Of a stretch of DNA of 15,351 nt, positions 6,528-14,360 are shown one piece after another. Both the position numbers and the translations under genes were made by a program. The notes beneath the pieces were generated by a model. It saw only the letters and a list, made by a program, of their open reading frames with translations, made no database searches and was not told the origin of the DNA. Position 1 is the stretch's first letter; the number at the start of each line of letters is the position of its first letter. Origin of the DNA: an uncultured Sphingomonas sp. (lineage in GTDB: Bacteria; Pseudomonadota; Alphaproteobacteria; Sphingomonadales; Sphingomonadaceae); assembly GCA_946482655.1 (NCBI GenBank), contig CAMLSA010000076.1, forward strand, positions 1-15,351. Reading direction: 5' to 3'.

Positions 6528-7553
6528 ATGGATTTCATCGCCGCCGCCACCGCCGCCGTCGAGCGGCTTCCCCTTCCCGACGCCGTCACCCTGGCGGGAG
6601 TCGAGTTCCTCGTCGGACGCACCGGCCGCAAGCTGGCGCGCGAGCCCGAGAACAACGAGGCGTTCGCACGGACGATGAAGGCCTTCCCGATCGCCATCCA
6701 CACCGACGACGCCAACGCCCAGCATTATGAGGTGCCGGCCGCCTTCTTCGACCTCTGCCTCGGCCCCCGCCGCAAATATAGCTGCTGCTATTATGCGAGC
6801 CCCGACACGCCGATCGGCGACGCCGAGGAGGCCGCGCTCGCCCAGACCGTCGAGCATGCCGGGCTGGCGGACGGTCAGGATATTCTGGAGCTCGGCTGCG
6901 GCTGGGGCTCGCTCAGCCTCTATATGGCGGCGCGCTATCCCAATGCCCGGATCACCGCCGTGTCCAACTCCCACTCGCAACGCGAGCATATCGAGAGGCT
7001 GGCCGCGGCGCAGGGCTCCACCAACCTGACCGTCATCACCCACGACATGAACGACTTCCAGGCCGATGCGCGATTCGATCGCGTCGTCTCGGTCGAGATG
7101 TTCGAGCATATGTCGAATTGGGAGGCGCTGCTCGGGAAGGTGAAGGGCTGGCTCAAACCCGACGGACGTCTGTTCATCCACATCTTCACCCATGACAGGG
7201 CGAGCTACCGCTTCGACCATGCCGACAAGGCGGACTGGATCGCGCAGCACTTCTTCACCGGCGGAATCATGCCGAGCCACGCCCTGATCCGGCACTTCCC
7301 CGATCTGTTCACAGTCGAGGAGGAATGGCGCTGGAACGGCAAGCACTATGCCCGGACCGCGTTCGACTGGCTTGATCGCTTCGATTCCAACCGGCCTGAG
7401 ATCGCGCAGATCTTCCGCGATACTTATGGCAAGGATGCCAAGCTGTGGGAACGCCGCTGGCGGCTCTTCTTCCTCGCCACCGCAGGGCTTTTCGGCCATA
7501 AGGACGGGGTGCCTTGGGCGGTCAGCCATTATCGGCTCAGGCCCGCGGACTGA
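6528..7553 (+). CDS. Cyclopropane-fatty-acyl-phospholipid synthase-type SAM methyltransferase
   Basis: A 341-residue SAM-dependent methyltransferase of the cyclopropane fatty acid synthase (CFAS) family. CFAS enzymes transfer a methyl or methylene group to the double bond of a phospholipid acyl chain. Visible are HYEVPAAFFDLCLGP at 66-80 and KYSCCYY at 83-89 (substrate entry), the SAM motif ILELGCGWGS at 119-128, VEMFEHM at 189-195, and FFTGGIMPS at 242-250. It is somewhat shorter than E. coli Cfa (382 residues), mainly at the N-terminus. It may make cyclopropane, or methylated acyl chains as in furan fatty acid synthesis; the sequence alone cannot decide. The ATG at 6528 has only a weak ribosome site (ACGGA about 9 bases upstream); TTG at 6525 is an alternative, and translation may be coupled to DUF1295. 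It converges with trxC. Confidence 0.9.
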   Translation: MDFIAAATAAVERLPLPDAVTLAGVEFLVGRTGRKLAREPENNEAFARTMKAFPIAIHTDDANAQHYEVPAAFFDLCLGPRRKYSCCYYASPDTPIGDAEEAALAQTVEHAGLADGQDILELGCGWGSLSLYMAARYPNARITAVSNSHSQREHIERLAAAQGSTNLTVITHDMNDFQADARFDRVVSVEMFEHMSNWEALLGKVKGWLKPDGRLFIHIFTHDRASYRFDHADKADWIAQHFFTGGIMPSHALIRHFPDLFTVEEEWRWNGKHYARTAFDWLDRFDSNRPEIAQIFRDTYGKDAKLWERRWRLFFLATAGLFGHKDGVPWAVSHYRLRPAD

Positions 7554-7599
7554 TACGGCGTCGACTGCCAACGGCAATCGCTTCGGGCGGGACCAGCAG

Positions 7600-8046
7600 C
7601 TAGGCGGGAATGGCCTGCCGGGCCCAGGAGACGATCGCCTCGGCCGGCATCGCGCCCGAGTGCCGCGCCACCTCGCGACCTTTCGAAAACAGCACGAGCG
7701 TCGGGATCGATCGGATGCCGTAGCGCCCTGCGATCCCCTGCTCGGCTTCGGTATCGAGCTTGGCGAGTCGCAGCCGGGGCTCGAGCTGGCGCGCCGCCGC
7801 GGCGAAGGCCGGTGCCATTTGCCGGCATGGCCCGCACCAGGATGCCCAGAAGTCGACGAGCAATGGAATGCCGCTCTTCGACGCATGGGCGTCGAAGTTG
7901 GCGGTGGTGAGGGTGATCGGCTCGCCCGCGAACAGCGCCGATCCGCAGCGGCCGCACTTGCCGCCGGCGGAGAGCCTGCCCTCCGGCACCCGGTTTAGCG
8001 TCGCGCAGGACGGGCAGGCGATGATGCGTGAGCTGGCTTCGGGCAT
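7600..8046 (-). CDS. trxC: Thioredoxin 2 (TrxC) with N-terminal zinc ribbon
   Basis: A 148-residue cytoplasmic thioredoxin. The N-terminus has two CxxC pairs, C11/C14 (CPSC) and C31/C34 (CGRC), which in TrxC bind zinc. The thioredoxin fold follows, with the active site WCGPC at 70-74 and the cis-proline Pro115 in RSIPTL. TrxC reduces disulfides using electrons from thioredoxin reductase, and in E. coli it is induced by oxidative stress through OxyR. The ATG at 8046 is preceded closely by GAGAGGAG. The gene converges with the CFAS-type gene and diverges from the flavoprotein gene at 8159. Upstream, GGAAC-N16-CATT (8097-8073, minus) is one base from the EcfG stress consensus. Confidence 0.93.
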   Translation of the reverse strand: MPEASSRIIACPSCATLNRVPEGRLSAGGKCGRCGSALFAGEPITLTTANFDAHASKSGIPLLVDFWASWCGPCRQMAPAFAAAARQLEPRLRLAKLDTEAEQGIAGRYGIRSIPTLVLFSKGREVARHSGAMPAEAIVSWARQAIPA

Positions 8047-8158
8047 CGCTCCTCTCCCTCGATGATCGTCAGAATGAATGCGGTCCGGCGCTGTTCCAGA
8101 TCCGGGACGAAATCATGCGGGGAGTTGCACATTTTTCAGGATCGCGCAGATAGGGCGC

Positions 8159-9247
8159 GTGGATCGCATCGATGCAGTGGTGATCGGAGCAGGAGTCGTC
8201 GGGCTGGCCGTAGCGCGAGCGCTGGCGCTGGCCGGCCGTTCGGTGATCATTCTCGAGCGCGAACGGCAGTTCGGAACGGTCACGTCGTCGCGCAACAGCG
8301 AGGTCATCCATGCCGGCGTCTATTATCCCGCGGGTTCGCTGAAGGAGAGGCTGTGCGTCGAGGGACGCGAGCGGCTCTACGCCTTTTGCCAGACGCACCA
8401 GGTCGCACATCGCCGTTGCGGCAAGCTCATCGTCGCCGCCGACGACGGCGAACGGCCGATTCTCGGTGCCATCGCCGCGCGCGCGCATGGCGCGGGGGTG
8501 GATCTCGTCCGGCTCGACCGCGCGGCCGCGGCCCGGATCGAGCCGGAGGTGCGCTGCGTCGAGGCGCTGCTGTCGCCGGCGACCGGGATCGTCGACAGTC
8601 ATGGCCTGATGCTGGCGATGCTGGGCGAAGCCGAGGATCATGGCGCGAGCATCGCCTACGGGACGGAAGCCCGGGCCGTGCGCCGGACGCGGGACGGGTG
8701 GGTAGTGACCGTCGAACGAATGGAGCTGGCGGCCTCGGCGGTCGTCAACGCCGCCGGGCTCGACGCGCAGGCGGTCGCGAGCACGATCGAGGCGCTCGAC
8801 CCTGCCTCCATCCCGCGCCGTTTTCTCGCCAAGGGATGCTATTTCACCTATTCGGGCAAGGTTCCCTTCAGCCATCTGATCTACCCGGTGCCGGTGCCCG
8901 GCAGCCTCGGCACCCATCTTGCGCTCGATCTGGCGGGCGGCGCGCGCTTCGGGCCCGATATCCGTTGGATCGACGAGATTGATTATGACGTCGATCCAGC
9001 GCTCAAGCCGCATTTCGTAGAGGCGGCCCGCCGGATCTGGCCGGGGATCGACCCGGACAGATTGCATCCGGGCTACGCGGGCATTCGGCCCAAATTGTCG
9101 GGCTTCGGCGAGCCGATGGCCGACTTCGTTATCCAGGGCGAACCCGATCATGGGCTGCCGGGGCTCGTCAATCTGTTCGGGATCGAGTCCCCAGGGCTGA
9201 CGTCCTGCCTCGCCATAGCCGAGCGCGTCGTCACGCTCGCGCGATAG
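8159..9247 (+). CDS. L-2-hydroxyglutarate oxidase-like FAD-dependent oxidoreductase (DAO family)
   Basis: A 362-residue flavoprotein of the D-amino-acid-oxidase (DAO) superfamily. It begins with the Rossmann fingerprint AVVIGAGVVGLAVARALA (G10, G12, G15) and the ribose-binding Glu33 in VIILERE. The stretch SRNSEVIHAGVYYPAGSLK and the later YAGIRPKL and FGIESPGLTSCLAIAE are the patterns I associate with L-2-hydroxyglutarate dehydrogenase/oxidase (LhgO, L2HGDH). The likely reaction is oxidation of L-2-hydroxyglutarate, a by-product of malate dehydrogenase, to 2-oxoglutarate. Other 2-hydroxyacids or glycerol-3-phosphate are less likely substrates. The first residue is encoded by GTG at 8159, directly before the FAD fold; AGGG lies 3 bases upstream. 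The frame extends to an ATG at 8078 but that extension has no family match and would cover the divergent promoter. Confidence 0.85.
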   Translation: MDRIDAVVIGAGVVGLAVARALALAGRSVIILERERQFGTVTSSRNSEVIHAGVYYPAGSLKERLCVEGRERLYAFCQTHQVAHRRCGKLIVAADDGERPILGAIAARAHGAGVDLVRLDRAAAARIEPEVRCVEALLSPATGIVDSHGLMLAMLGEAEDHGASIAYGTEARAVRRTRDGWVVTVERMELAASAVVNAAGLDAQAVASTIEALDPASIPRRFLAKGCYFTYSGKVPFSHLIYPVPVPGSLGTHLALDLAGGARFGPDIRWIDEIDYDVDPALKPHFVEAARRIWPGIDPDRLHPGYAGIRPKLSGFGEPMADFVIQGEPDHGLPGLVNLFGIESPGLTSCLAIAERVVTLAR

Positions 9248-9333
9248 AGCGAAGGTCTCCCCGCAGGACGACCATAGCGGCGAAAGCCGGGCGGCAAGAT
9301 TGTTATTCGGCGCATATGCTGTCACATGGCTGC

Positions 9334-9789
9334 ATGAGATCGGCGGCTTATCGAGCTTTCATAGTGCTGACCCTGGTGGCCCAGGGGTGCTCGACGATCC
9401 GCAGGCCGATAACCGAACCCCAGCAGGCGGTGGCACCCCGCGAGGAAAAAGCCCCCACGGGGGATGCTTCCCCCGAAGACCGTGGGAAACAGCCGCCACC
9501 CTACCGTCCGGCAGAAGGCGTCTACCAGTCCACCGGAACGCCGGCCCTGGACAAGCTGTGCCTGACGATGCGAGCCAGCGACGAAGCCAATTTCTGCAGC
9601 GGCTACATACTCGCGACATTCGACCGGCTTGCTCTGGATAGCATGATCTGTCCTCCCGTCTCGGTCACCAATCGCCAGTTGATCGCGATTGGAAGGAAAT
9701 ATCTGCAGGACAAACGAACGAAAAGGCAGCGCCTGGCCTCCGAACATATGCGCGAGGCATTCAGCAAAGCGTTTCCATGTCGCAAATAG
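9334..9789 (+). CDS. Lipoprotein with Rap1a/Tai-like C-terminal domain
   Basis: A 151-residue predicted lipoprotein. Residues 1-18 are a signal peptide (RSAAYRAFIVLTLV) leading to an AQGC lipobox with Cys19; the -3 Ala and -2 Gln are unusual but acceptable. A proline-rich, polar linker spans about 25-68. The C-terminal half, about 72-150, has the pattern CLTMR, FCSGYILATFDRL, ICPPVSVTNRQLIAIGRKYL and a final AFPC. This resembles the Rap1a/Tai domain, a small helical fold with four cysteines (C76, C88, C106, C149) likely paired as two disulfides. Known members include type VI secretion immunity proteins in Serratia, but many homologues are not immunity proteins. No T6SS effector is adjacent. 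I chose ATG at 9334; ATG at 9316 would add six polar residues before the signal. It converges with the GFA-type gene. Confidence 0.65.
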   Translation: MRSAAYRAFIVLTLVAQGCSTIRRPITEPQQAVAPREEKAPTGDASPEDRGKQPPPYRPAEGVYQSTGTPALDKLCLTMRASDEANFCSGYILATFDRLALDSMICPPVSVTNRQLIAIGRKYLQDKRTKRQRLASEHMREAFSKAFPCRK

Positions 9790-9850
9790 GCCGGTCCTGC
9801 ACGCCGCCCCAGGGTTGCACCTTATCCGCGCGGTCATGCGGCCGGTGGCG

Positions 9851-10225
9851 CTATGCGCCGGGGACATTCTCACCCTTACCCCAATCGCGCCCTTCGAACG
9901 GAGTGACATTGACTTTCAGATCCTGCCAGCCATCGACGCAGCGCAACGAGATGCTGATGCCGTCGGGATGGGAGCGCGGCCGATAGAAGCTCTTGATCCC
10001 GCACTGAGAGCAGAAGATGTGCCGCGCCTTCCCCGTGCCGAAGCGGTAGGTGGTCGTGTCTCCCTGCCCTTCGAGCAGGCGAAACCGGATGTCGGGCACG
10101 ATCAGGTGGAGATAGCCAGTCATCGAGCAGATCGAGCAGTTGCAATCGAGGACCTCGAGCGGCTCGTCGCCGGTCTCGGCCTCGAAGCGCACCAGCCCGC
10201 AATGGCAGCCTCCTTCCACCTTCAT
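9851..10225 (-). CDS. GFA family zinc protein (glutathione-dependent formaldehyde-activating enzyme-like)
   Basis: A 124-residue Mss4-fold protein of the GFA family. All seven characteristic zinc-binding cysteines are present: C7 and C9 (GCHCG), C28, C30 and C33 (CNCSIC), C72 and C75 (CSQCG). The founding member, Paracoccus Gfa, was described as helping glutathione react with formaldehyde, but later work questioned this and most family members have no assigned substrate. No formaldehyde oxidation genes are nearby. The ATG at 10225 starts the conserved MKVEGGCHCG and is preceded at six bases by AGGAG, which lies in the end of the DUF2177 gene. Only 2 bases separate the two genes, so they form an operon. 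Confidence 0.88.
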   Translation of the reverse strand: MKVEGGCHCGLVRFEAETGDEPLEVLDCNCSICSMTGYLHLIVPDIRFRLLEGQGDTTTYRFGTGKARHIFCSQCGIKSFYRPRSHPDGISISLRCVDGWQDLKVNVTPFEGRDWGKGENVPGA

Positions 10226-10227
10226 GA

Positions 10228-10635
10228 TCAGCTCCTCGCGAAACGCCGCGTGGCCGCGCAGCCCGCCGCCGCGCTGATCCCGGACACGAATGTGCCCCAC
10301 GCCATGTCGAACACCGTGATCTTGCTGCTCCAGACGATCAAGGTCGCGTGGTTGGTGAGATCATAGGTCGCATAGGCGAAAAAGCCGAACAGCCCTCCCG
10401 TGAGCAGCGATTGCCGCCAGCCCGTGCCCGTCACGCCCGGCAGCACCGCGAAATAGACGAGACCGGCGATGTACAGCGCGTAGAAGAGGATCGCGGCGCC
10501 CATGCGCGGTTCGGGCGCAAGGATCGATCCGATCAGCGGCCGGTACAGCGATGGCCCGACCTGGGTCAGCCAGACAAAATCGACCGCGGCGAACACCAGC
10601 AAGGTTGCGACATAAGCGACGATGACACGGATCAC
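10228..10635 (-). CDS. DUF2177 family membrane protein
   Basis: A 135-residue integral membrane protein of the DUF2177 family. About four transmembrane helices are visible, near residues 3-20, 46-66, 76-93 and 108-126. Typical family signatures are DFVWLTQVGPSLY near 19-31 and YATYDLTNHATLIVW near 88-102. The function is unknown. As I recall, the family often accompanies DUF1365, CFAS-type methyltransferase and flavin oxidase genes, so it may serve the lipid block located 3 kb to the left. It starts with GTG at 10635, with a strong ribosome site GGGAGG five bases upstream, and is followed immediately by the GFA-type gene. Confidence 0.85.
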   Translation of the reverse strand: MIRVIVAYVATLLVFAAVDFVWLTQVGPSLYRPLIGSILAPEPRMGAAILFYALYIAGLVYFAVLPGVTGTGWRQSLLTGGLFGFFAYATYDLTNHATLIVWSSKITVFDMAWGTFVSGISAAAGCAATRRFARS

Positions 10636-10761
10636 GCGATCCTCCCTCGAAAATCCATCCCTTCATGAACCACCCGATGGCCGCCGTCATCCTTGTCTTT
10701 TGATCGGCGAGGCCCGATGTAGCGCCCGGCGCGCTCTCCAGCGCCGAGATTCGGGGAATGC

Positions 10762-12021
10762 ATGTCGGGTTCAGAGCGTGGCAGGGGCTCCGCGACCGTC
10801 TTTGTCGTCGCGACCATCCTGATCGACGCGATCGGTTTCGGCATTGTCATCCCGGTGCTGCCGCGGCTGGTGATGGAATTGGGCCAGCTCGATCTGGCCG
10901 AGGCGACCTGGATGGGCGGCTGGCTGTCGGTCGTCTATGCGGCCACCCAGTTTCTGTGCGGACCGCTGGCAGGCAATCTCGGCGACCGCTTCGGCCGGCG
11001 GCCGGTGCTGCTGTTCGCGCTCGCGGGTCTCTCGATCGACTATCTGCTGATGGGCTTCGCGCCCGATCTCGCCTGGCTGTTCGCGGGACGGCTGATCGCC
11101 GGTGTATTCGGGGCTTCGTTCAGCCCGGCCACTGCCGCCCTCGCCGACCTTACCGCGCCCGAGGAGCGCGCCAGGCGCTTCGGCCTGGTCGGCGCGGCGT
11201 TCGGGATCGGCTTCATCATCGGCCCGGCGGCGGGCGGCCTGCTCGGCGAGATCAGCCACCACGCCCCCTTTCACGCCGCGGCGGCCCTCGCCGGCGCCAA
11301 TTTCCTGTTCGGGCTGTTCTTCTTCCCAGAGACGCTGGCGCGCGAGAACCGTCGACCGTTCCGCCTCGCACGGGCCAATCCGATCGGCGCACTGCTCGCC
11401 GCTCGCAAGCTGCGGGGCGTGCTCGGTCTGGCGGGCATATTGCTGCTCTGGAACATCGCCTCGATGGTCTATCCGGCGACCTGGTCTTATTTCGCGATCG
11501 CCCAATATGGCTGGTCGAACGGCATGATCGGCTTCTCGCTGGCTTGCGCGGGCATTTCGATGGCGCTGATCCAAGTCAAGGTGCTGGGCCCTGTCGTAGC
11601 CAGGCTGCGCGAACGGCGCACCGCGATGATCGGCACCGCCGTCGCCGCAAGCGGTTATCTGCTCTACGCGCTAGTGCCCCATGCCTGGTTCGGCCTGCTC
11701 GTCATCATCTATACCTCGCTGCAAGGGCTGGTCCAGCCGACGGTCACGGCGCTGATGTCGCAACGCGCCCCGGCTGATGCGCAAGGGGAGATGCAAGGCT
11801 TCATCGGCAGCCTCAACGCGATTGGCGCGATCGCCGGGCCACTGCTGTTCAATCCGGCGCTGGCGTGGTTCACCGGCCCCAGCGCGCCGGTCCATTTCCC
11901 CGGCGCGGCCTTCGTCATCGCCTCGGCCTTCGCTATGTTCGCCTTCGTCTCGCTCGCGCTGACCCGGCGGGTGCGGGATCAGGAGGTCGGGAGCAGGATT
12001 CCGTCCTCGACCGGCGCGTAG
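10762..12021 (+). CDS. TetA-like MFS drug:proton antiporter
   Basis: A 419-residue transporter of the major facilitator superfamily with 12 expected transmembrane helices. It resembles the TetA/DHA1 group: helix 1 contains [18 protein letters not shown] with the buried Asp22, loop 2-3 has motif A as [13 protein letters not shown] (71-83), and helix 5 has motif C as [16 protein letters not shown] (144-159), which marks antiporters. It should export a small hydrophobic compound in exchange for protons at the inner membrane. Environmental TetA-like proteins usually do not confer tetracycline resistance, and no TetR regulator is adjacent, so I assign no substrate. ATG at 10762 has GGGGA four bases upstream. 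The last 43 bases overlap the convergent CinA-like gene. Confidence 0.87.
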   Translation: MSGSERGRGSATVFVVATILIDAIGFGIVIPVLPRLVMELGQLDLAEATWMGGWLSVVYAATQFLCGPLAGNLGDRFGRRPVLLFALAGLSIDYLLMGFAPDLAWLFAGRLIAGVFGASFSPATAALADLTAPEERARRFGLVGAAFGIGFIIGPAAGGLLGEISHHAPFHAAAALAGANFLFGLFFFPETLARENRRPFRLARANPIGALLAARKLRGVLGLAGILLLWNIASMVYPATWSYFAIAQYGWSNGMIGFSLACAGISMALIQVKVLGPVVARLRERRTAMIGTAVAASGYLLYALVPHAWFGLLVIIYTSLQGLVQPTVTALMSQRAPADAQGEMQGFIGSLNAIGAIAGPLLFNPALAWFTGPSAPVHFPGAAFVIASAFAMFAFVSLALTRRVRDQEVGSRIPSSTGA

Positions 12022-12776
12022 CCGAGCAGGACGAGACCCGCGCCGATCGCGGCGATGCAGTTGTCGACGGTCTCGGCATCGATCGAACGGACCACGAAGT
12101 TGGCGCCGACCCTGCCGTGCTGAAAGAAGGGATAGCTGCCAATCTGCGAACCGGCATGCATCGCTTCGGTCTCGCGCAGAAGATCGGCGACCTCGCTTTC
12201 GGGCACCCAGCAGCCGATCGTTCGCGACAGCATCGGCCGGCCGCCTTCGAGCCGGTTCGACAGCGCCTCCAGCATCAGCCCGGCGATATGCGGCACCCCC
12301 GCGAGGATGAAGATATTGCCGATCCTGATGCCCGGTGCGCCCGACATCCGGTTCTCGATCAGTTCGGCGCCGTCGGGGACCCGCGCCATGCGCAGCCGCG
12401 CGTCGGTCAGCCCGCCACGTGTGGCATAATAGTCCTCGAGCGCCTTTCGTGCCTTGGGATGAATGACGACCGGAACGCCCAGCGCACGGGAGATCGCATC
12501 GACGGTGATGTCGTCATGGGTCGGCCCGATGCCACCGGTCGTGAACAGATAGTCGTTGCGTGCCTTGAGCTGGACCACGGCCTCGCCGATCAAGTCCATG
12601 TCGTCGGCCACCACGCGCACCTCGGACAGCCTGATCCCCTGCATGTTCAACCAGAGGGCCACCTGCGAGACATTCTTGTCTTGGGTCCGGCCCGAGAGGA
12701 TTTCGTCGCCGATCACGAGCAGGGCGGCGGTCCAGATACGCTCTTGTTGGTCGCGCGGAATCATGGGCGAAGCCAT
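11979..12776 (-). CDS. CinA-like molybdopterin-binding domain protein (COG1058)
   Basis: A 265-residue protein matching the N-terminal, MoCF/MoaB-like domain of CinA (competence/damage-inducible protein A). The fold signatures are AALLVIGDEILSGRTQDKN near 17-35 and FTTGGIGPTHDDITVDAISRALG near 78-100. In full-length CinA this domain hydrolyses ADP-ribose-type pyrophosphates and is fused to a PncC nicotinamide-mononucleotide deamidase. Here the deamidase domain is absent, giving the stand-alone short form that is common in alphaproteobacteria. A role in NAD by-product clean-up is plausible but not shown. ATG at 12776 has AGG about five bases upstream; ATG at 12764 is an alternative. The 3' end overlaps that of the MFS gene by 43 bases, and the gene diverges from map. 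Confidence 0.86.
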   Translation of the reverse strand: MASPMIPRDQQERIWTAALLVIGDEILSGRTQDKNVSQVALWLNMQGIRLSEVRVVADDMDLIGEAVVQLKARNDYLFTTGGIGPTHDDITVDAISRALGVPVVIHPKARKALEDYYATRGGLTDARLRMARVPDGAELIENRMSGAPGIRIGNIFILAGVPHIAGLMLEALSNRLEGGRPMLSRTIGCWVPESEVADLLRETEAMHAGSQIGSYPFFQHGRVGANFVVRSIDAETVDNCIAAIGAGLVLLGYAPVEDGILLPTS

Positions 12777-12900
12777 AAAGCCTGATTGTCGAAGGTGGAA
12801 GGGCGATGCGCTTCGGTAGAGGGCGTCAATCACGCGGCGTCAAGGAATCCGCGCGTGACGACGCTCGCAAAGCCGGAGCGCTTCGCCTATATGCGAACAT

Positions 12901-13731
12901 ATGACCAATTATGTGATTGCCGATCAGAACATCGCCGCCAATCCGCGCAGCGGCGCGATCAAGCTGCATGGGCCGGAGGGCTTCGCGGGGATGCGCGCGG
13001 CCGGACGGCTGGCGGCGGAAATCCTCGATGCGCTCGTACCGCATGTGGTGCCCGGCATCGAGACTCAGGAACTCGACCGGATCGTCTACGACATGACGAT
13101 AGCGGGAGGCGGCTATCCCGCGACGATGAACTATCGCGGCTATACGCACAGCTGCTGCATCAGCATCAATCATGTCGTCTGCCACGGTATACCCGGCAAC
13201 AAGACCCTCAAGGATGGCGATATCGTCAACATCGACGTGACCCCGCTGCTCGATGGCTGGCACGGCGACAGCAGTCGCATGTATCTGGTCGGCGATGTCG
13301 GTATCAAGGCACGGCGGCTGGTCGAGGTCACCCACGAATGCCTGATGCTCGGCATCGAGCAAGCCAAGCCCGGCAATCGGCTCGGCGACATCAGCAATGC
13401 GATCCAGCGCCACGCCGAAAAGCACCGCTACGGCGTGGTCCGGGACTTTTGCGGTCACGGCCTCGGCCGCGTCTTCCACGATTCGCCCGAGGTCGTCCAT
13501 GTCGGCCGCCCGGGCACGGGCCCGGATCTGCGCCCCGGCATGTTCTTCACGATCGAACCGATGATCAACATCGGCCGTCCCGACGTGAAAATGCTCGACG
13601 ATGGCTGGACGGCGGTCACCCGCGATCGTTCGCTGTCGGCCCAGTTCGAGCATTCGATCGGCATCACCGAGGATGGCTGCGAGATTTTCACGTTGAGCCC
13701 CAGAGGCCTGCACAAGCCGCCCTACGCCTGA
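12901..13731 (+). CDS. map: Type I methionine aminopeptidase
   Basis: A 276-residue methionine aminopeptidase, which removes the initiator methionine from new proteins in the cytoplasm. All metal ligands and catalytic residues of the E. coli enzyme can be placed: His95 in VVCHGIP (E. coli H79), Asp112 in IDV (D97), Asp123 in HGDSS (D108), His186 in CGHGLG (H171), Glu219 in TIEPM (E204) and Glu250 in QFEHS (E235). The N-terminal ~25 residues are longer than in E. coli. The ATG at 12901 has no Shine-Dalgarno sequence in the 20 bases upstream. A -10-like TATATG at 12888-12893 would place the transcription start almost on the ATG, so a leaderless mRNA is possible. The -35 region is poor. The gene diverges from cinA and precedes glnB. 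Confidence 0.95.
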   Translation: MTNYVIADQNIAANPRSGAIKLHGPEGFAGMRAAGRLAAEILDALVPHVVPGIETQELDRIVYDMTIAGGGYPATMNYRGYTHSCCISINHVVCHGIPGNKTLKDGDIVNIDVTPLLDGWHGDSSRMYLVGDVGIKARRLVEVTHECLMLGIEQAKPGNRLGDISNAIQRHAEKHRYGVVRDFCGHGLGRVFHDSPEVVHVGRPGTGPDLRPGMFFTIEPMINIGRPDVKMLDDGWTAVTRDRSLSAQFEHSIGITEDGCEIFTLSPRGLHKPPYA

Positions 13732-13820
13732 ACTTCTTCGCGGCAGCGATATTTTCCGCGGCGAAGCTCGTTTAATTTGCAGGCAGCCGCTGCCCAATTT
13801 TCAGGCATTCCGACGATATA

Positions 13821-13837
13821 TGCCGCCAATTGCGGCA
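13821..13837. promoter_or_regulatory. NtrC-like palindrome upstream of glnB
   Basis: TGCCGC-CAATT-GCGGCA is a perfect 6-bp dyad with a 5-bp spacer. It keeps the TGC-N11-GCA frame of NtrC binding sites (consensus TGCACC-N5-GGTGCA), though the inner bases differ. Its centre is about 75 bases upstream of the sigma54-like -12 element, a plausible distance for an enhancer. A second, shorter palindrome TTGCG-ACT-CGCAA lies at 13875-13887. Confidence 0.4.
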
Positions 13838-13860
13838 ATGCGGCAGAATATCTTCCCTAA

Positions 13861-14277
<417 letters not shown>

Positions 14278-14360
14278 TCGCGGCGGCGCAGGCGATAAAG
14301 GCAAGGCGCAACGACGCCTCACACACATTCACGGATTTTTCTCACGGGAAGGCAAGGCAT

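Noticed and set aside
6519..7886. A 455-codon open frame on the minus strand opposite the CFAS-type gene and the trxC end.
   Set aside because: No recognisable motif, low-complexity composition, and it covers two genes with firm family matches.
9452..9474. CCCCC-AC-GGGGG-ATGCTT-CCCCC runs that could fold or form G-rich structures.
   Set aside because: They lie within the coding linker of the lipoprotein, the loop of the first stem is too short, and there is no T-tract, so I do not call a terminator or control element.
10703..10718. ATCGG / CCGAT dyad between DUF2177 and the MFS gene as a possible TetR-type operator.
   Set aside because: Arms of five bases are common by chance in this GC-rich DNA and there is no adjacent TetR gene.
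13736..13766. CTTCGC / GCGAAG inverted repeat just after map, followed by a T-containing stretch.
   Set aside because: The stem is only six bases with a large interior and the T-run is interrupted. It may help end map transcription but does not meet the standard for an intrinsic terminator.
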